This document shows positions 12,561 through 25,560 of a DNA stretch of 64,000 nucleotides, in pieces. The stretch lies in assembly GCA_963969595.1 (NCBI GenBank), contig OZ018408.1:30132108-30196107 (forward strand), read 5' to 3'. The DNA comes from Neckera pumila (Eukaryota > Streptophyta > Bryopsida > Hypnales > Neckeraceae). How positions within the stretch are numbered: the first letter of the stretch is position 1; each line of letters starts with the position of its first letter. Under the pieces are notes generated by a model. The model saw only the letters and a list, made by a program, of their open reading frames with translations, did no database searches and was not told the origin of the DNA. Both the position numbers and the translations under genes were made by a program.

Positions 12561-14587
12561 TCACGAACCTTAATGTGGTGAAAACTATAAAGGATTTGCA
12601 TTAAACAACTTTAGAGTAGAATTGGTTGAGTAATCACCATTTTATAATTTCAAAGAACACCTCCAAAAGTTCACCTCTACAATTTGAAGGGACACTTTTG
12701 AATTACCATTACAACTATGCAGAGAAGTTAAAGAACCACATTAGAAGCCAAAAGGACAAGAATAGTCACCCCTAGGAATGACAATGGGAAGCTATGTGTT
12801 TTGCTTTGACGACCTACAAAGTGTCTTTTTTTTATCAAAAAATGAGTTGACCAAAATATATATGAAAAATTCTCTAATTTGCCATTCTATTGCAACAAAA
12901 GAAATTGTAAATCAACCAATCTACATATGTAGGTGCATTGACCAAAGGAACCATAAAAAGTGAATTTATCTTATACTACAAGAAGCTTTGTCCCTATAGC
13001 TATTTCTATAGCATTCACTTGCTTTTTGAATAAAAGCATCCCCAACAATAAGAGAAATCATCATCTTAGCAAAATACAAGGACACCGTTTTGTTTTCAGT
13101 ATTTATTATTTATCCCACTAGAGCAACTTTCTATTTTGTCTTCCAATCAACTACAACGCTCCTAGTTATCCTAAGCAAAAAAGCCTCCATCATTGCTAAT
13201 CCAATGAACTTTTTGTGGGAAAAAGGTAGTTTGGGTGGAATTATTGTTTCTAATACAATTGCAATTTTCACCATGCCAAAGAAAATAGTTTGGCGGGGGC
13301 AAGCATTTGTTGCACATACTTTTCATCCCCCAAACAATAAGGTGGGCTTTAAAACTCTCCTCACATGTAGCTTTCTTTAATGCAATGCCTCCTCTCTTTC
13401 ACTCCAGAGCCAATAAAGAGCAACCTATTGTTTTCTAGAGTACATTTAAGCTAAGGAACTTTTTGAATTAGTTCATGTTATCATAGCTATGAATTGATCA
13501 TTTCCTAGTTTTGGATGGGGGGGGGCACTCCCTTGTAGAATAGGCATACACCTGCAAACACACCCTAAATAATGGGGGGCTATTTACCTTGTAAAATGGA
13601 ATATAAGGCATGCTATTTTTTAAATAAAGGTAAATTTTAGTATTTTAAGCACCCTATTGTTTTTATAATTTTTTGGGGAGGTGATTTAAAGGCACCCTAT
13701 TGTATTTATAAGTAAAAAATTTACCACATTTGGCCCATTCACAGAAAAGGGTCTAGAATTTTAGCAATGACATCAAACATGTTCTAGAGAAATACCTTGT
13801 GCAAATAAGAGGTCTAAAATATTGAAGAATAAAGCATTGACCAGGTACTCTTGCACTTTCTAAGACATTAGACAACATCAATAGACACCATCAGTAGACT
13901 AGAAATCACATTGTATTAATCAAATTTTAAACATGCCATGCAAACAACAAGCCAAGATTCAATGACATAATAGTAGAAGATAAGCAAACAATGGCAAAAA
14001 AGGCAACAAGATTTTGTGAAGCAAATACAAGGTTTGTTGATACAGTGGTGGAAAAAACAGCAACAACAGTCACAATATATCTGTGTAAATTGTTAAAAAA
14101 CACATTGAATCAAATCGAGCATTTACAAACCATTATATTCTGCATCACCTACACAATTGCATATCCTAGTAAGAACTGTCCTGCACACCCTACCTGATAG
14201 TCTACTTCTATACAATATCATGACCCAAAAATTACAAGAGCACTTGCACCACTGTGAGAACTACGACTAGGATTTCTTGTAATACAAAAATCACAAAAAT
14301 GGCCAAGCCAAAACAACATCGCCAACGAGGGAAGAGTCCGTGGATAAATTTGCAGCACAACAAAGAGGATGAGTTTTAGGGTAACAATAAGTTCCATAGT
14401 GAAAGGGATTGATTATAGCAAGTGACCAAGTCCATCAACATTCTTGCAGAGGAGATGAGCAACAATTCCCATGAACAAGATCAAATCAAAAAACAAACTT
14501 CAAAATAGTAAACAGGGACTGTGAGGCATGTCCTCATATCCATCCATGAATCAATTGAATTTCCCAATAACACTTGTAGCTGCGACC
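12561..14587. other. AT-rich intergenic sequence, nothing recognised
   Basis: Open frames here are short and lack coding character. A TACTACAAGAAG motif at about 12973 resembles a CACTA terminus, but no partner inverted repeat was found. Confidence 0.5.
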
Positions 14588-15205
14588 TCAAAGAAAACAC
14601 TGGAAACAAAGAAGGGGACATAACAAAGACTGCAAAAAAACACCAAAAAAACTGAGAAAGTGCAGGAACTCAACAGCGTCCACCTCTATGGCTAGAGGAG
14701 ATCCACATTGATTTGTAGACTCCAATGTCATGCGAGAAGGCATGTGCACCTTCTGGTTTCCTGGTGCAGCCCAAACATCACGCAACTAGCCAAGCTCCTC
14801 CTCAGACAGTTGCTCCGGTGGCATCAAGTCGAGATCTTCATCTGCCAAGGGGTCGTCAAGCTCCCAAGAGTTTGAGAACAGCTTGAAATAGGTGCGGAAC
14901 AGAGGCTCCATCATCTCTTCCTTGGAACACCAGTGCGGTAGGGTGACCAACGCAACCTCCCACCAAGCAAGGCAAATTGTTACGCACTCCAAAGTCTGGT
15001 CCAAAAATTCTTTCCAGTCCTTGCAAGTTTGGCGGGTGGCATCAAAATCCTCTAGCATCATGGGTTTAGGGGCATGGGGATTTGGAGGGAACAAGTCATC
15101 CCAGCCCGACCTCTCTACGTGCACGCCATCAACAAAATGCAACAACAATGTATCCCTCAACACGATCTCCATGTTTGGCAGTGGTCTTTTATAGAACGCA
15201 ACCAA
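14588..15205 (-). pseudogene. Uncharacterised ORF interrupted by one in-frame TAG
   Basis: A minus-strand frame starts MVAFYKRPLPNMEIVLRD at 15205 and runs 139 codons to a TAG at 14788-14786. It then continues in the same frame (LRDVWAAPGNQKVHMP) for 65 more codons. The TAG follows ..SEEELG and would be a Gln codon after a single C-to-T change. The protein is acidic, with Trp- and Leu-rich stretches and no domain I recognise. Other decayed coding pieces lie beside it on the same strand, so I read it as a recently broken gene or mobile-element-associated gene, not a functional 139-aa protein. Confidence 0.45.
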
Positions 15206-15985
15206 AACAAGAGTGAATTGTGTGCGCTCTCACTCAACAAAAGCACCTCTGAACTAGGAATGAAACTGCACTTCAACGGTGGAATCCAGCCAAAAGAATA
15301 GGAAAAATGAAGCTAGACAAACTCAAGATAGATGTAGGAAAACAAAGCGACTGTAGGTGGGCGGGTGGGAAGAATTTGAGCACAAGAAAGTACCAGATGA
15401 GAGAAAGGAAGCGTGAGAATGGTGAAGAAGAAGGCAATCATTGTTTTGGAAACTCAATTCTGCATCGGGCCCAACACAACATCAACAATAAATGGCGGCT
15501 GTGTTTGCACAATGCTGTGGTAAAGATTGCCAACAGTCCAAAAAAAAATTGGAAATTTAAATTTAGGGCCTCCACGTATAACCCTACACACCTATAGAAC
15601 AAAACATGCAAGCCAAATTCTCCCTCTAACACTCGGAACCAAAATATTAGTGCAAACATACAAAAACAGGGAAAAAAATATCCTCAAATGCATGATATAG
15701 AATGGACAAAATAGCATGACAAGAAATTGATAAATGACAATTGGAAATCCATAAAGCACTTGATTACTAAACATGAATATTACCAACACATGCCATAGAT
15801 ATGAGGTTTTAGGGCTAAAAAGACTACCTCAGATTTTTGAAATATGAAACACTTGATGACCCCAAAATGCTTATTATGGTTCCACATGTGCGAATGATTA
15901 CAATACTTGAACATTAATTATGATTAGTCCTCAAATCTTTCAAAAATGATTTTCCCCAATTAGAGTGCAATTCATATACCAAGCC

Positions 15986-18900
15986 TTATTTTTGACTAGA
16001 AATGAATTTGTTCAATGAATTAGCATCTACTTCGTCAAGAGTGTAAATTTTTGAGTTGGGGGCATACCCCCTAAATGCCCAAGGCACCCAACCAAGTTGC
16101 TATTTTTAGTAGTTTATATTTTGAGAATATTCTTCTTGAAGTCTAATTTTAGCACCAAAAATCCAATCTTGTAAATAAATGATAGTGATTTTTCTATTCA
16201 AGTTTTTGTACAAGGGTACTCATTGCAATCTTGACTTCCCGTAGTGTTGAGAGCTCTTGGAAGTGAGCCTCAAATACACTAGATCTTGGAGAAAAAATCA
16301 CATTCAAAATTCATTTAAAAAAATTGTGGAGTAGATTTTAAGAAGCCATAAATTGATCAGGGTTATACAAGTTAGGTCCTTTAACCTCATATTTTTTTGG
16401 TCACCAACTTTTTAGATTTGATTTGTGTAAAGAAGATTGAAAGATTTTTGCCGTTTTAGCACCCTCATGGTCAAACATTATAATCTTTCACTCCATAAGT
16501 GATATTGTTGTGTTTTCTTTTCCTATGAGATCTCTAATATGTCTACTTTGAATTTGTACGGTTACAATTCAAAAAAAAATGATACAACTTATCAAAATGT
16601 TGACATTTTGTTCAATTTAGCACAAATCCAAGAAGTCCAAAATAAGCCTTGGGCCTTTAAGGGATACTCCAAGGATATGGTAGAAATATTAGCATCAACA
16701 TCCACCCAAACACTGTCACTTTCATCATATTTGTATTTGTTCAGTCCAACATGTTTTTTAAACCAGTGCAAATACACCACTGCTATGGGTGAAATTGTTC
16801 CCCGATTCCTATTTTGAACTACCCTCTTCATAAAATCTATGGGCTGCCTACAGAGGCCCCACTTTGTATTGACCTTAACTTATTTTCTGAACCCTTTCCA
16901 AATAAAAAATCCCATTACCTGATCCTGTATTTGTAGCCGGAGGTCTCCCTTGCTTCTTTTTTCTGAGCTGACCTAATAATTGACAATGTACAGGAACCTC
17001 TAGCATCTTTGAAGTAAACGCCAAAGTTGGATCCCAGACCAAGCAGCATCGATATGTTGGATGAAGATGCAGCTAAGTAATCGTCCGAATTATTGAAATA
17101 CATAGAATCTTTCATTCTTGTTAGTCTATCTTAGACAAATATGGGTTACCATTCAATTGACTGACAAGCATTGATTTATAAATTTCGTGACCTTGGAATG
17201 TAACAGCATGAACAATTTTGGTAGGAAACCGCTCGGTAGACAATTGGACTTCATGGTCATTGAGAATCTCCTCCAAAACATGTCGTGTTTCTTCCTGTAA
17301 TTCGACCAAGCCTATATCATCATCATCAACAATTTCATCCTCCAGGACTTAGTAAGGGTTAGAAGCACTTATTGATTCCACACCAGATTTGGGATTGCTC
17401 TACAGTCTTCACGTTTGCATTATGCATCACCATCTATTCCAGGTTGGAGCGTGACTGGTGGCTAGTAAGCCAAGTGCTTCGGGTCCTGCATTTCCAACTT
17501 CCAAGGAGATATGAACCACAATTTATTTGCAGCTGATGCTTTATTAGAGGGAGCCATATTGAGCACTCTAAGCATGGATTGTGCTTCTTTGAGTCCTTCT
17601 TTCAAAGCTGCAATTATATGAAGATTGCTTGCTACAAGTGAGTAGTCTCCCAAATCAGCAGGAGGTTCACCCTCAAGTGGTGGATGCAAAGTAGCCCGTA
17701 TATTTTGAACTTTATTGTGAACTCTCCCAAACTATAAGCCATTGTCACCATATTTGACACTGGACAGATGATTGAGCATATTAGCAGTGTTCACAAGATC
17801 GTGGAAATTGTAATACTACTCTATACCGTTCATTCCCCCAATTTTTGAGAAAAACATCTCATAGCTGTCACTGCACGTGAGATCAAGAGGGACCGGCAAA
17901 TGTGGGCACTTATCCTAGAATAGTTTCACCAGCAACACAATAAAACGACAAGAGATCTGTACATCAAGGAAGCATTGTTGACTAACAAAACTCTTAGTAG
18001 CTTAAATTTGACGGAGTTATTTCCATGGCATGATTTCCATGAGTGAATCACCATCTCCAAATTCTAAAAAAAAAGAGACCTTTGAGGCCAATACAATCCT
18101 ACTACAAACTTCAAGCAATGGTGAAGCAAAGATGTCAATGTAATCCCTGTAAATTCTCAAATACATTTCAGTGCCTAGGATGCACTCATGGTGGGCCTCC
18201 GGTAAATTTCTCATAGCTGCGAGGCACTCTTGAGTTTTCTATTGGCACATACACTGCGCTAACGCCCAGTTTTGGCGGTCCTTCTGTTGAACATCTTCTA
18301 ATTTCAATCCATGGTCATCAAATGTATACTTATTGTACAACATACCAAGATGCGTATGAAATGCGCCGTCTTCACCAAGCTGCAGAGTCTTCACAGGAGA
18401 ATCCAAGGGATTGATCAATTTTTTTCCGTTGTATATCTAGTCTTGGTCATGGAGTCCACCATAGTTGCCTTCTGCATCCATGGAGGCTGTCATCAACCAG
18501 CCTTCCCAATCAATGCCACAGCGACTTCCTATCCTACTAGTGAAATCCGTGATCATCAGCTTGCGTCTCCTACTGTCGCCATCACTAGCATGGCCAACAA
18601 TGGATCCTACATCGCTACACACTCCTCATTCCACAGTTGTTCGATTCTGTGCCACTGTTGCCTCATCTATAGTGCATCAAAATAGTTACAAGTACAAGTT
18701 ACCACCAATGCAAGTTGAGGCAAACTTTGATGTAGTGGATTCACCATTACAACCCTAGCAAAAGCTCCCACACGATTAGTACAAAAAGATTCAACAATTT
18801 TATTTAGCCCTCTTCACCTGTGCCCACAACTTCCTTATAATTAGAGACGTAGACATGGTCATCTTTAGAGCCATAGAATCCCACTAAAGTGTCCCACCAA

Positions 18901-19001
18901 TGATCCCAAGCAATCCTTCCCTTGACCTTTGTTTTGCCTTCCGCAAAGATTATTGGAACATGACCAACAATGCCGTGCGCTGCTTTAGCCATTAGAGGCA
19001 T
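15986..19001 (-). pseudogene. C-terminal part of a large uncharacterised protein, decayed and split by element B
   Basis: Clear coding character runs on the minus strand from about 19001 to a TAA at 15988-15986, broken by several stops and frameshifts. Readable blocks in order are GIVGHVPIIFAEGKTKVKGR, WWDTLVGFYGSK, GSIVGHASDGDSRRRKLM, WEGWLMTASMDAEG, QECLAAMRNLPEAHHE, TEMYLRIYRDYIDIFASP, EMFFSKIGGMNGIE, DLGDYSLVASN, LRVLNMAPS, SMLVSQLNGNP, MYFNNSDDY and KYKYDESDSVWVDVD. The end, ..ISTISLEY, is interrupted by element B (16068-16663); removing it and one ATAC joins Y directly to APNSKIYTLDEVDANSLN..K-stop. I know no name for the family. It may be the partner half of the 34.1-35.9 kb locus. Confidence 0.7.
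16068..16663 (-). mobile_element. piggyBac-like MITE, copy B (596 bp), ATAC target duplication
   Basis: Termini are CCCCTAAATGCCCAAGGC (left) and GCCTTGGGCCTTTAAGGG (right). The whole element is the reverse complement of copy C at 47042-47676 along nearly its full length. It is flanked by ATAC at 16064-16067 and again at 16664-16667, not by TTAA. Excising it with one ATAC restores an open reading frame in the host pseudogene, which fixes both boundaries and the 4-bp duplication independently of the repeat alignment. No transposase is encoded. Confidence 0.85.
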
Positions 19002-19452
19002 ATTGGGATTAGAATAGGGCCCTTTGCTTAGTGGGGGAAGGAGGGTTTAAGGTGCTTGAGTTTGCTTACTGGCATGTTTAGAAGCAATGTAAGTACAATT
19101 GAAGTGGTATCATGAGTCTTCGACATGTTCAAGAAAGGATGATGACTGCTAAGGCGGAGCTCCTAGGGCAAAGATGACTATTAAGGTGGCAACTCAATTG
19201 ACCTTGTTGGCAAAAAAATCAATCATCAAATAAGGAATTTCCTCCTTAAAATTCAGATGTGGCAACTAAAATTGGCACCAAAGTTTGTCACATTGGCTTG
19301 GTGCCAACTTGCATATTCAAGTAGGGAAGTAACTATAGAAGTGGGCATTTACCATAGGAATAGTAAGGGTCAATGTCGTGTGAACGTGCGCAATGGCTTT
19401 GAATCCTATTGTCAATGGTGTTAGGGTCAAGAGAAAGTAAGAGCCTTATGTA

Positions 19453-20765
19453 GTGTTGGATCCAAAATTTGCAACAATTATCAAGAGGGGTGTACCTTTG
19501 CATTTACAATGCTCTACCAAGGAGTTTCCAGCCAAACGCTTGTTGGGATGTAGGAATATTGATCTTTGGGTAGATGGGTTGTTGTATCCTGTTGATCATG
19601 TTTGTGGTGTCTCACCGTGGTTTAGAAACTTGAGAGGTTGCTTGAATTTTGCTACCATGGGGAAAATGGATTGTTGGGATACACAAAATCTCTTGGATAG
19701 TTATCACTACAGAAATTGAGCGGTTACAACAAAGTGTGGCAAGTGAGAAGGTGCAATGTGCGATTATGAGGGAACAATTTTAGGAACAATGTGTCAGTAT
19801 GAAGCACCAATTAGAAAAAGAGGCAACAATAGCTGCCAGAGAATTGGTGATTCAATTGAAAAATCTATCAGCATCACACGAAGACATTTTGAAGGAGTTA
19901 AGGGTGGAACACCAGAGGGCCTTGAGGTAAGTAGAAAGTGCACATGGACGCACTAGATACACCATGCGCTACTTAGAACGACAATTGGCTTCTAACAAAA
20001 GAGCAATGGAGTTGAGAACAAGGCACCGAGCCCCACTTGGTAGCCTAGCACAGACAAGCGGTAATGCCAAAAAGAGAAGGATTCAGATTCGGACTTTGTT
20101 GAATCCTCGGGAGGTGGAGGAAACACAAGAAGAAAATAGGGTTCAAGCTAAAAAGAGAAAGCAAGTTTGGAGAAACAATGAATCTCAGGTTGATAATGCT
20201 ACTACCCTTGCAAAAATGTTGTCACATCAAGAAAGAAGTTTGCTGCTTGATACACCAAGATTTGAGTTTATAGCCACTCAAATTGCAAATGATACAAATT
20301 GGAAAGATTGGAGCTAGTATTGATGCAAAGGCATGCTTGCAGCTTGTGATGAGTCGAGGGTATCCAAAAGAGGATATGGTTTGATTATGAAGACAGTGAA
20401 GAATCGGATTTCATTGGCAGATAAGAGACTGAATGGACATAGGCTCCTACCAAACCCTCATAAGGTGAGATTCTCATGCAAGATTTGTAGGGTTCTTTAG
20501 AATACTAGATGTGGAACATGTTAGATTTGGATAATGGATGCTAGATTTCTCAAATGTGTTGTTGTCCTTGTTTAGGTTAGTTTATTGCGAAGAAAATTGA
20601 ATGGGAACTTGAGGGACCTAATTGGGGACTACAAACATATTAGCAACGTTTTGGAGGTTCCAATAAGGACAAAGAATTCTAAAGACAAGTCCAAGGGGAA
20701 GGGCTTGCAAATAGAGAAGATTGTTCTTAACGACAAAAATACCATGTTTGTTGACATTGAGGCAA
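19453..20765 (+). pseudogene. Decayed gene for a coiled-coil protein, function unknown
   Basis: Coding-like plus-strand sequence in more than one frame. The first part (19453-19719) reads a Cys/Trp-rich stretch including NIDLWVDGLLYPVDHVCG. A second frame from about 19710 reads EIERLQQSVASEKVQ.., a heptad-type coiled coil, through an in-frame TAG and TAA (both one C-to-T from Gln). It continues to MRYLERQLASNKRAMELRTR and basic patches NAKKRRIQIR and KKRKQVW, ending near 20317. A shifted frame resumes with ACLQLVMSRGYPKED. Multiple stops make it non-functional. I do not recognise the family. Confidence 0.45.
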
Positions 20766-22552
20766 TTTAGAGTACAATGGTGAAGCTATATGGCATCACC
20801 CAAGAGGGTATTTTCTATTACTTACAATCTACAAAAGTTTGATAAAAGTTGAGTAATATAATTAGCCAAGGCCTTTGACAATAATGTTTAGAAATAAAAA
20901 GCCCATGTACCACAATTAATATTTGATTGTAGTGTTCAGATGGCACTTAAGAGTAATTTTTGTTGTTTGTGCAGAGCTTGGATCCAATCCATTAATCTTT
21001 GTACTAAAGCTTGACAAGGCTGAGATAGTACATGGCAAAAAATTTGAACAAGTTAGCATGATGCTAATGAACCGTGCTTTGGATCCAACAATGATTACTG
21101 ATAGCAAGAAGCATTTTTTAGTGCAAAGCAAACAAGAGATTTGGCCTATTGCTTGCTCTTAAGTTTTGAAGGAGACTTATAAAATCCTAAAATGGATATT
21201 TAAACAGACTAATTTCCTAACATCATCAAGTTTCAAGAAGATGGAAAGGAGTTAGAAGTTCAAGGTGTTGGCTCCTTCAAGGTTGAATGGCACCTCACGG
21301 CTGATATGAAAAGCTTTAATTGTATGTACAGTACTACGGTTTGTGTCATAGATCCAATGCAAAGCATTCTTGTATATATTGCCTCTAGAAACATCACCGA
21401 CCACAAGTGGTTTCTGAGGCACAAGCTCATAAGGTAGATAAGGCAAGGGCACATAGTTGGGAGGGTGTGAGCCCCCAAGTTGGCACTTGAACCTCAGAAT
21501 TTTTTTTTTTTCACTTTTTGCTCACATTTACAATTAATTAGGGTTAAAAAGATAGTTTAAGTATATTCACATGACATTTGGAAGGAATCCCTACAAATGC
21601 ATTATAATTTGACTAAGAAGCCCGGAAACACTCTAAATACTTCTATGAGCTAATATTAGGTCTACTTAGGCATTTGGAAGAACATTTGAACGTTCAGATA
21701 GTATTAAGCCCTGATGGTCAAACCGTAGAACCACCTACAAAAAGACTTTTGAGGGGCATGTGAAATACTTAGGATAAAGAATAGAAGACAAGAAAAAATC
21801 GTGTGACAATGCAGGTAAAACCATAGACTGTGATTACGAGCAATCCACAAGCAAAGAACAGTGGTTCTAACTAAGAAACATGCCAGGAGCTTAATGGTGA
21901 AGGTTGATTGCTAGATTCCCTAGACCAAGAATGATTCCCCCCCGGGAGGGAATTAACCCTATATCTAGAATGAATCCCTCCCGAGTGGAAATTAAACTGA
22001 AAGGTATTAAATTAGACACTTCTTTGATCAGTGCAAAGAAAGATGTAAACTTGCACATGGCACTTGGGAACTTTCTAGAGGTTGCCCAAAAAGTTTTGTA
22101 ATTTCCCAAATTGCGGAAATGACTCCCTGGGAAGTCAACCATGTTTTTACGCATTGGAAAATTCCTAGAAAATCCCCAAGTGGTGGTAAAATCCCACAAA
22201 AAATCAGGGAGAATATTTAGTGCTAATAAAGCGCCCAATTAAATTCCATTACATTCTAACCCCAACAAGTGCCAGAACCGGCGGCGTTAACAAATTTTTA
22301 ACAGATTTAAAAACATTTGTTGAGTTGACTAGCGCACTAGCAGTTCACGATGTCCAATTGGAGTCAACTTGGACTCTTTCCTTACTATCTTGGACCTTAT
22401 CAATAACTCAAGCCAATCAAAACTTGAAAGTAAAATCATCTCCAACAATTGGATTTTTACCCTTTTTGTCGATATGCTAAACGTTGATTTTAACGTACAA
22501 AACGACCTGGAAATGGGGGTAAAGGGAACTACTAGATTAATTTGGGTCTTTT
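20766..22552. other. Intergenic sequence with scattered coding-like fragments
   Basis: The open frame at 20923-21162 (plus) may be a further exon or relic of the decayed gene upstream, but I cannot show it. Around 21.9-22.2 kb there are imperfect internal repeats of a GAATGATTCCC/GAATGAATCCC type. No gene is supported. Confidence 0.35.
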
Positions 22553-22620
22553 GAAGACAATGGCGCAGTTGGTTTAGAGTTTGGAGCATTTCTCCAAAAG
22601 TTAGAGCGATCGAGCAATAG
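22553..22620 (+). repeat. tRNA-like sequence, possible SINE head or Pol III promoter relic
   Basis: TGGCGCAGTTGG at 22561-22572 matches the tRNA A-box consensus TRGCNNAGYNGG. A TTTGGAG/CTCCAAA stem that could be an anticodon arm follows, then GATCGAGC at 22608-22615 in the place of a B box. The B box is imperfect and there is no proper acceptor stem, so this is not a functional tRNA gene. Confidence 0.3.
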
Positions 22621-23460
22621 TGTAAAATTTTAATGAAGTTAATTTGAATTTATTTAGGAGTAGAAGTAGGTGATTGGAGGGAAGTTGAGGGCCTTGAGCG
22701 AGTATATAAGGCCTTCTCCTCCCCTCTCTTTGCATCCCTTTTTCATTTTGTTAAACTCCGGCCAAACACAACCACGTTATTGAAATTTGATATCTTGCCA
22801 AAACTTCTTATTCCTTTGCAATTTGATCTCTTGCTTGTTTATTGTCAACAATTCTTGAGTTTTTAAAGCATCTTTCAAGGACGTTGGGGTCCGTTGAAAC
22901 GCTTGCTTAAGGTACATTGATTTGAAATACTCATTCATCGTGTGTCTTGTTGGTGTTTTAAAAGATTGTGGTTTCTAACCCCTTCAAACCGAGCTCCTTG
23001 AGTGGGATATCTTGACTTCATGTCATAGAACACCCCTCTAGAGCCTTGACGTTTGAAAACATGGTCCTTAGGAGTGTCATTATCTGTTTTAGAGAAGCTT
23101 GGATTGGAACCAAGTTCTTGCCGTTAAGTACTATCAAATTCCTTGTTTGAATTTGCCCAAATTTTGAGGTTCAACCCTCTAATACGGCGAAGCTATCACC
23201 AAAATTTTGAGTTTTTTTCAACGAAGTATTTTTATAGTATTAGAATTTTGGGGCTACCCCCCCAATACGTAACGGTGAAGCTTCACCTTTGTCAAGTTCT
23301 TTTTTAATACTTTAGAAGCATTCTTGGCGTACAATTTTGGGCTAACCCCCGATGCGGCAAAGCTTTGCTTGCACTAACAATTTTTTCCAATTTATTTTTT
23401 ATTAAAGGGGTCCCAAGAAGGAGACCCAAATTGGCGAGCAACGGCCAGAATTTGGAAGGA
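22621..23460 (+). repeat. Possible retrotransposon LTR or leader with TATA box and internal repeats
   Basis: TATATAA at 22703-22709 sits in a GC-flanked promoter-like context. About 450 bp downstream come three imperfect units starting at 23162, 23246 and 23335, each of the form TTTTGRGG..CTAATACGGCGAAGCT. The block ends near GGAGACCCAAATTGGCGAGC, which resembles the primer-binding neighbourhood of plant Gypsy elements. No second LTR and no gag/pol frames are in the window, so this is a weak call; a solo LTR or a gene leader are alternatives. Confidence 0.3.
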
Positions 23461-25162
23461 AAAAAACAATTTCTCAAACTCCCAAACCAGCCAATAGGCT
23501 AGCTTGACTGAGCAAGTCGGAAGCCCATAGCGGCAGATCAGAAGCACGCAAAGGCAGGTCGCTTGACTGTCTAGGTTGCTTAATTAACTGGACACATCCA
23601 GTTCCGAACCATACATCACTTACAAAAAGACCAAATCACAGGGATGATGCCGAAGTTTTCTTTTTGGCTTTTTTTTTATTTCTGGAACACCAAGCTTAAA
23701 CTCTACTGGTTCAGACTGTAGAGAAAAATATTTGATATAGTTTTAGCTAATTGTTGGTAGATAATTCCAGAGGAATACTGAGCAATTCTGGATGATTGGT
23801 ACGATAGAATTTAATTCTCAGAGAGACTAATACCAAATTTTACATTTGGAAACCTCCCAAGCAAATCAGAGTTAGAAAATTCCAAGCAATTAGAACCAAA
23901 ACTCCAAACAGAGCTTCAACAATTCCAACCAGGGCTCCAGCAAGTAACTAGACCTCCCAAACAATCAGCCACAAGGCCTCAAGCCAATTCAGCTGACTTC
24001 CAACCTCCCCAGCGTATCCAGCAACTCGCCTCACTCATCTAAGGTCACATTTTATACTATGCATCAGGATCCTTTACGTTCTGGATGTTCACAAACCTCA
24101 AACTCAAGCTTGAACTGATCTGGCTAATGAACTGCAAACTCTCAATTCCAAAATTGTTGGAAGGAAACTAAACACAAAATTGAGAGATATTGTAGTTATA
24201 GAGTGTAGTTGCTCCAAAATTTCCACTTGCAAAAGATAGTTGACTTTTAAGCTGTCGTTTAAACTAGATTGGAAAAAAAAGAAGGAGAAAAAAAAAATAA
24301 AGAATTGTTTGCCTTTGGGAGAAGTTCTCAAATTAGTATTAGTAGAAAAACCTTGGCAAGTTTATTTTTAAGTTTGGTTGACTTTTGGACCATTAGCAAA
24401 AATCCTATTATATTTGATTTGATAGGATTAGGTTTATTTCCAAAACATCACAAAAGAAGAAAAAATTATAAAGAAAAAAGAAAAGAAAAAAGATACGAAA
24501 GAAATTGATTTTCTCCCATCTTGAAGAAAAGAAAAGACAACATGGATGCTACGTGCGACTACAACAAAATCACGATGATGGTGAACAAGGATGGTATCAT
24601 CGAATCCGCGATTTTTCGGAGTAAGTTCTTAAAACCCTTTCTTTTATTTTATTAGTTAAACGTGCTAGTTAGTGAATTAAATTAGGATTGTTAAGTAGGA
24701 TTAACGTCATGGAATTAGTGAGCTGGAATGCAATTTAGAACATAAGGAACCATAAGAAATACGAACTGGAAACTTAGAATTAGAGAGAAAGTTTGAATAG
24801 CTTACTAGGAAGCATTTGCAATTAGGAATAGGATAAAAACTCCAAAAGTTACAAGACATTTAAGTTAAAGTCAAAATTAAGAACAATTTAGAAAGAATCA
24901 TCCAAAGATAATCCACCAAGGAGTTTTCAAATTTACAATAGAAAAATAACCTGAATTAGTAAGAATTTAACGTAATCTTAAAATATTTCACCACACCAAA
25001 AAATTACCAAAATTTATCTTGAATAGAAAATAGTAGTAAAAGTACAAAGAAAAAATAGAAAATTACCTAATAGAATCTTTAAGGGATTTTAGAATCTAGA
25101 ATAAAAGTAAAAACAAAAAGATAGAAGTAGAAGTAGTTTTTTAATTTCCAAAGTAAAACAAA
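23461..25162. other. AT-rich sequence, one exon-like short frame
   Basis: Mostly non-coding. A short frame beginning MDATCDYNKITMMVNK at 24542 runs to a GTAAGT donor-like site at 24621, so it could be an isolated exon. No continuation was found and no family is recognised. Confidence 0.3.
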
Positions 25163-25560
25163 AATTACGGAAGAATTTTGATGAACCGGATAACGATCAA
25201 AATTCATCTGTAAAACAACTTTTATCAAAGAAGTCAAAAGTACTTTTATTTTACCTTTAAGATAAAAATCAAATCTTGATAGTAAAATTATTTAATCTCA
25301 GAAGTAATTACGTAAGAATTTTGATGAACTAACAAGGTCAAAATTCACCAATAAATAACAATTATCCAAGAAGTCAAAAGTTAAGAACTTTAGGGTAAGG
25401 AAGAATTACGTAAGAATTTTGATGAACCGACACGGTCAAAATTCATCCGTCAAATAACTTTCATCAAAGAAGTCAAAAGTAATTCTATTTTACCATAACC
25501 AATATAGAAATAACATCTTTAAGGTAAAACTATTTAATTCTAGAAGTAAGTTTGAATTTA
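25163..25560 (+). repeat. Imperfect tandem repeat, three units
   Basis: Units start at 25163, 25306 and 25404. Each begins AATTACG(T/G)AAGAATTTTG, then ATGAAC, a GGTCAAAATTCA core and CAAGAAGTCAAAAG. Units 1 and 3 also share a longer tail containing a TATTTTACC block and AGAAGTAA. Unit 2 lacks most of the tail, giving periods of about 143 and 98 bp. Confidence 0.75.

Noticed and set aside
12973..13010. Another CACTA element (TACTACAAGAAG motif)
   Set aside because: No inverted partner or 3-bp duplication was found nearby.
13090..13380. 96-codon hydrophobic plus-strand frame
   Set aside because: AT-rich sequence naturally gives Phe/Ile-rich frames; no signal, domain or splice context.
22553..22620. 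Functional tRNA gene
   Set aside because: The A box is good, but the B box is imperfect and no acceptor stem pairs.
25163..25560. CRISPR-like array
   Set aside because: Units are contiguous and imperfect without unique spacers of regular size, and the genome is eukaryotic; the same holds for the 40.5 kb array.
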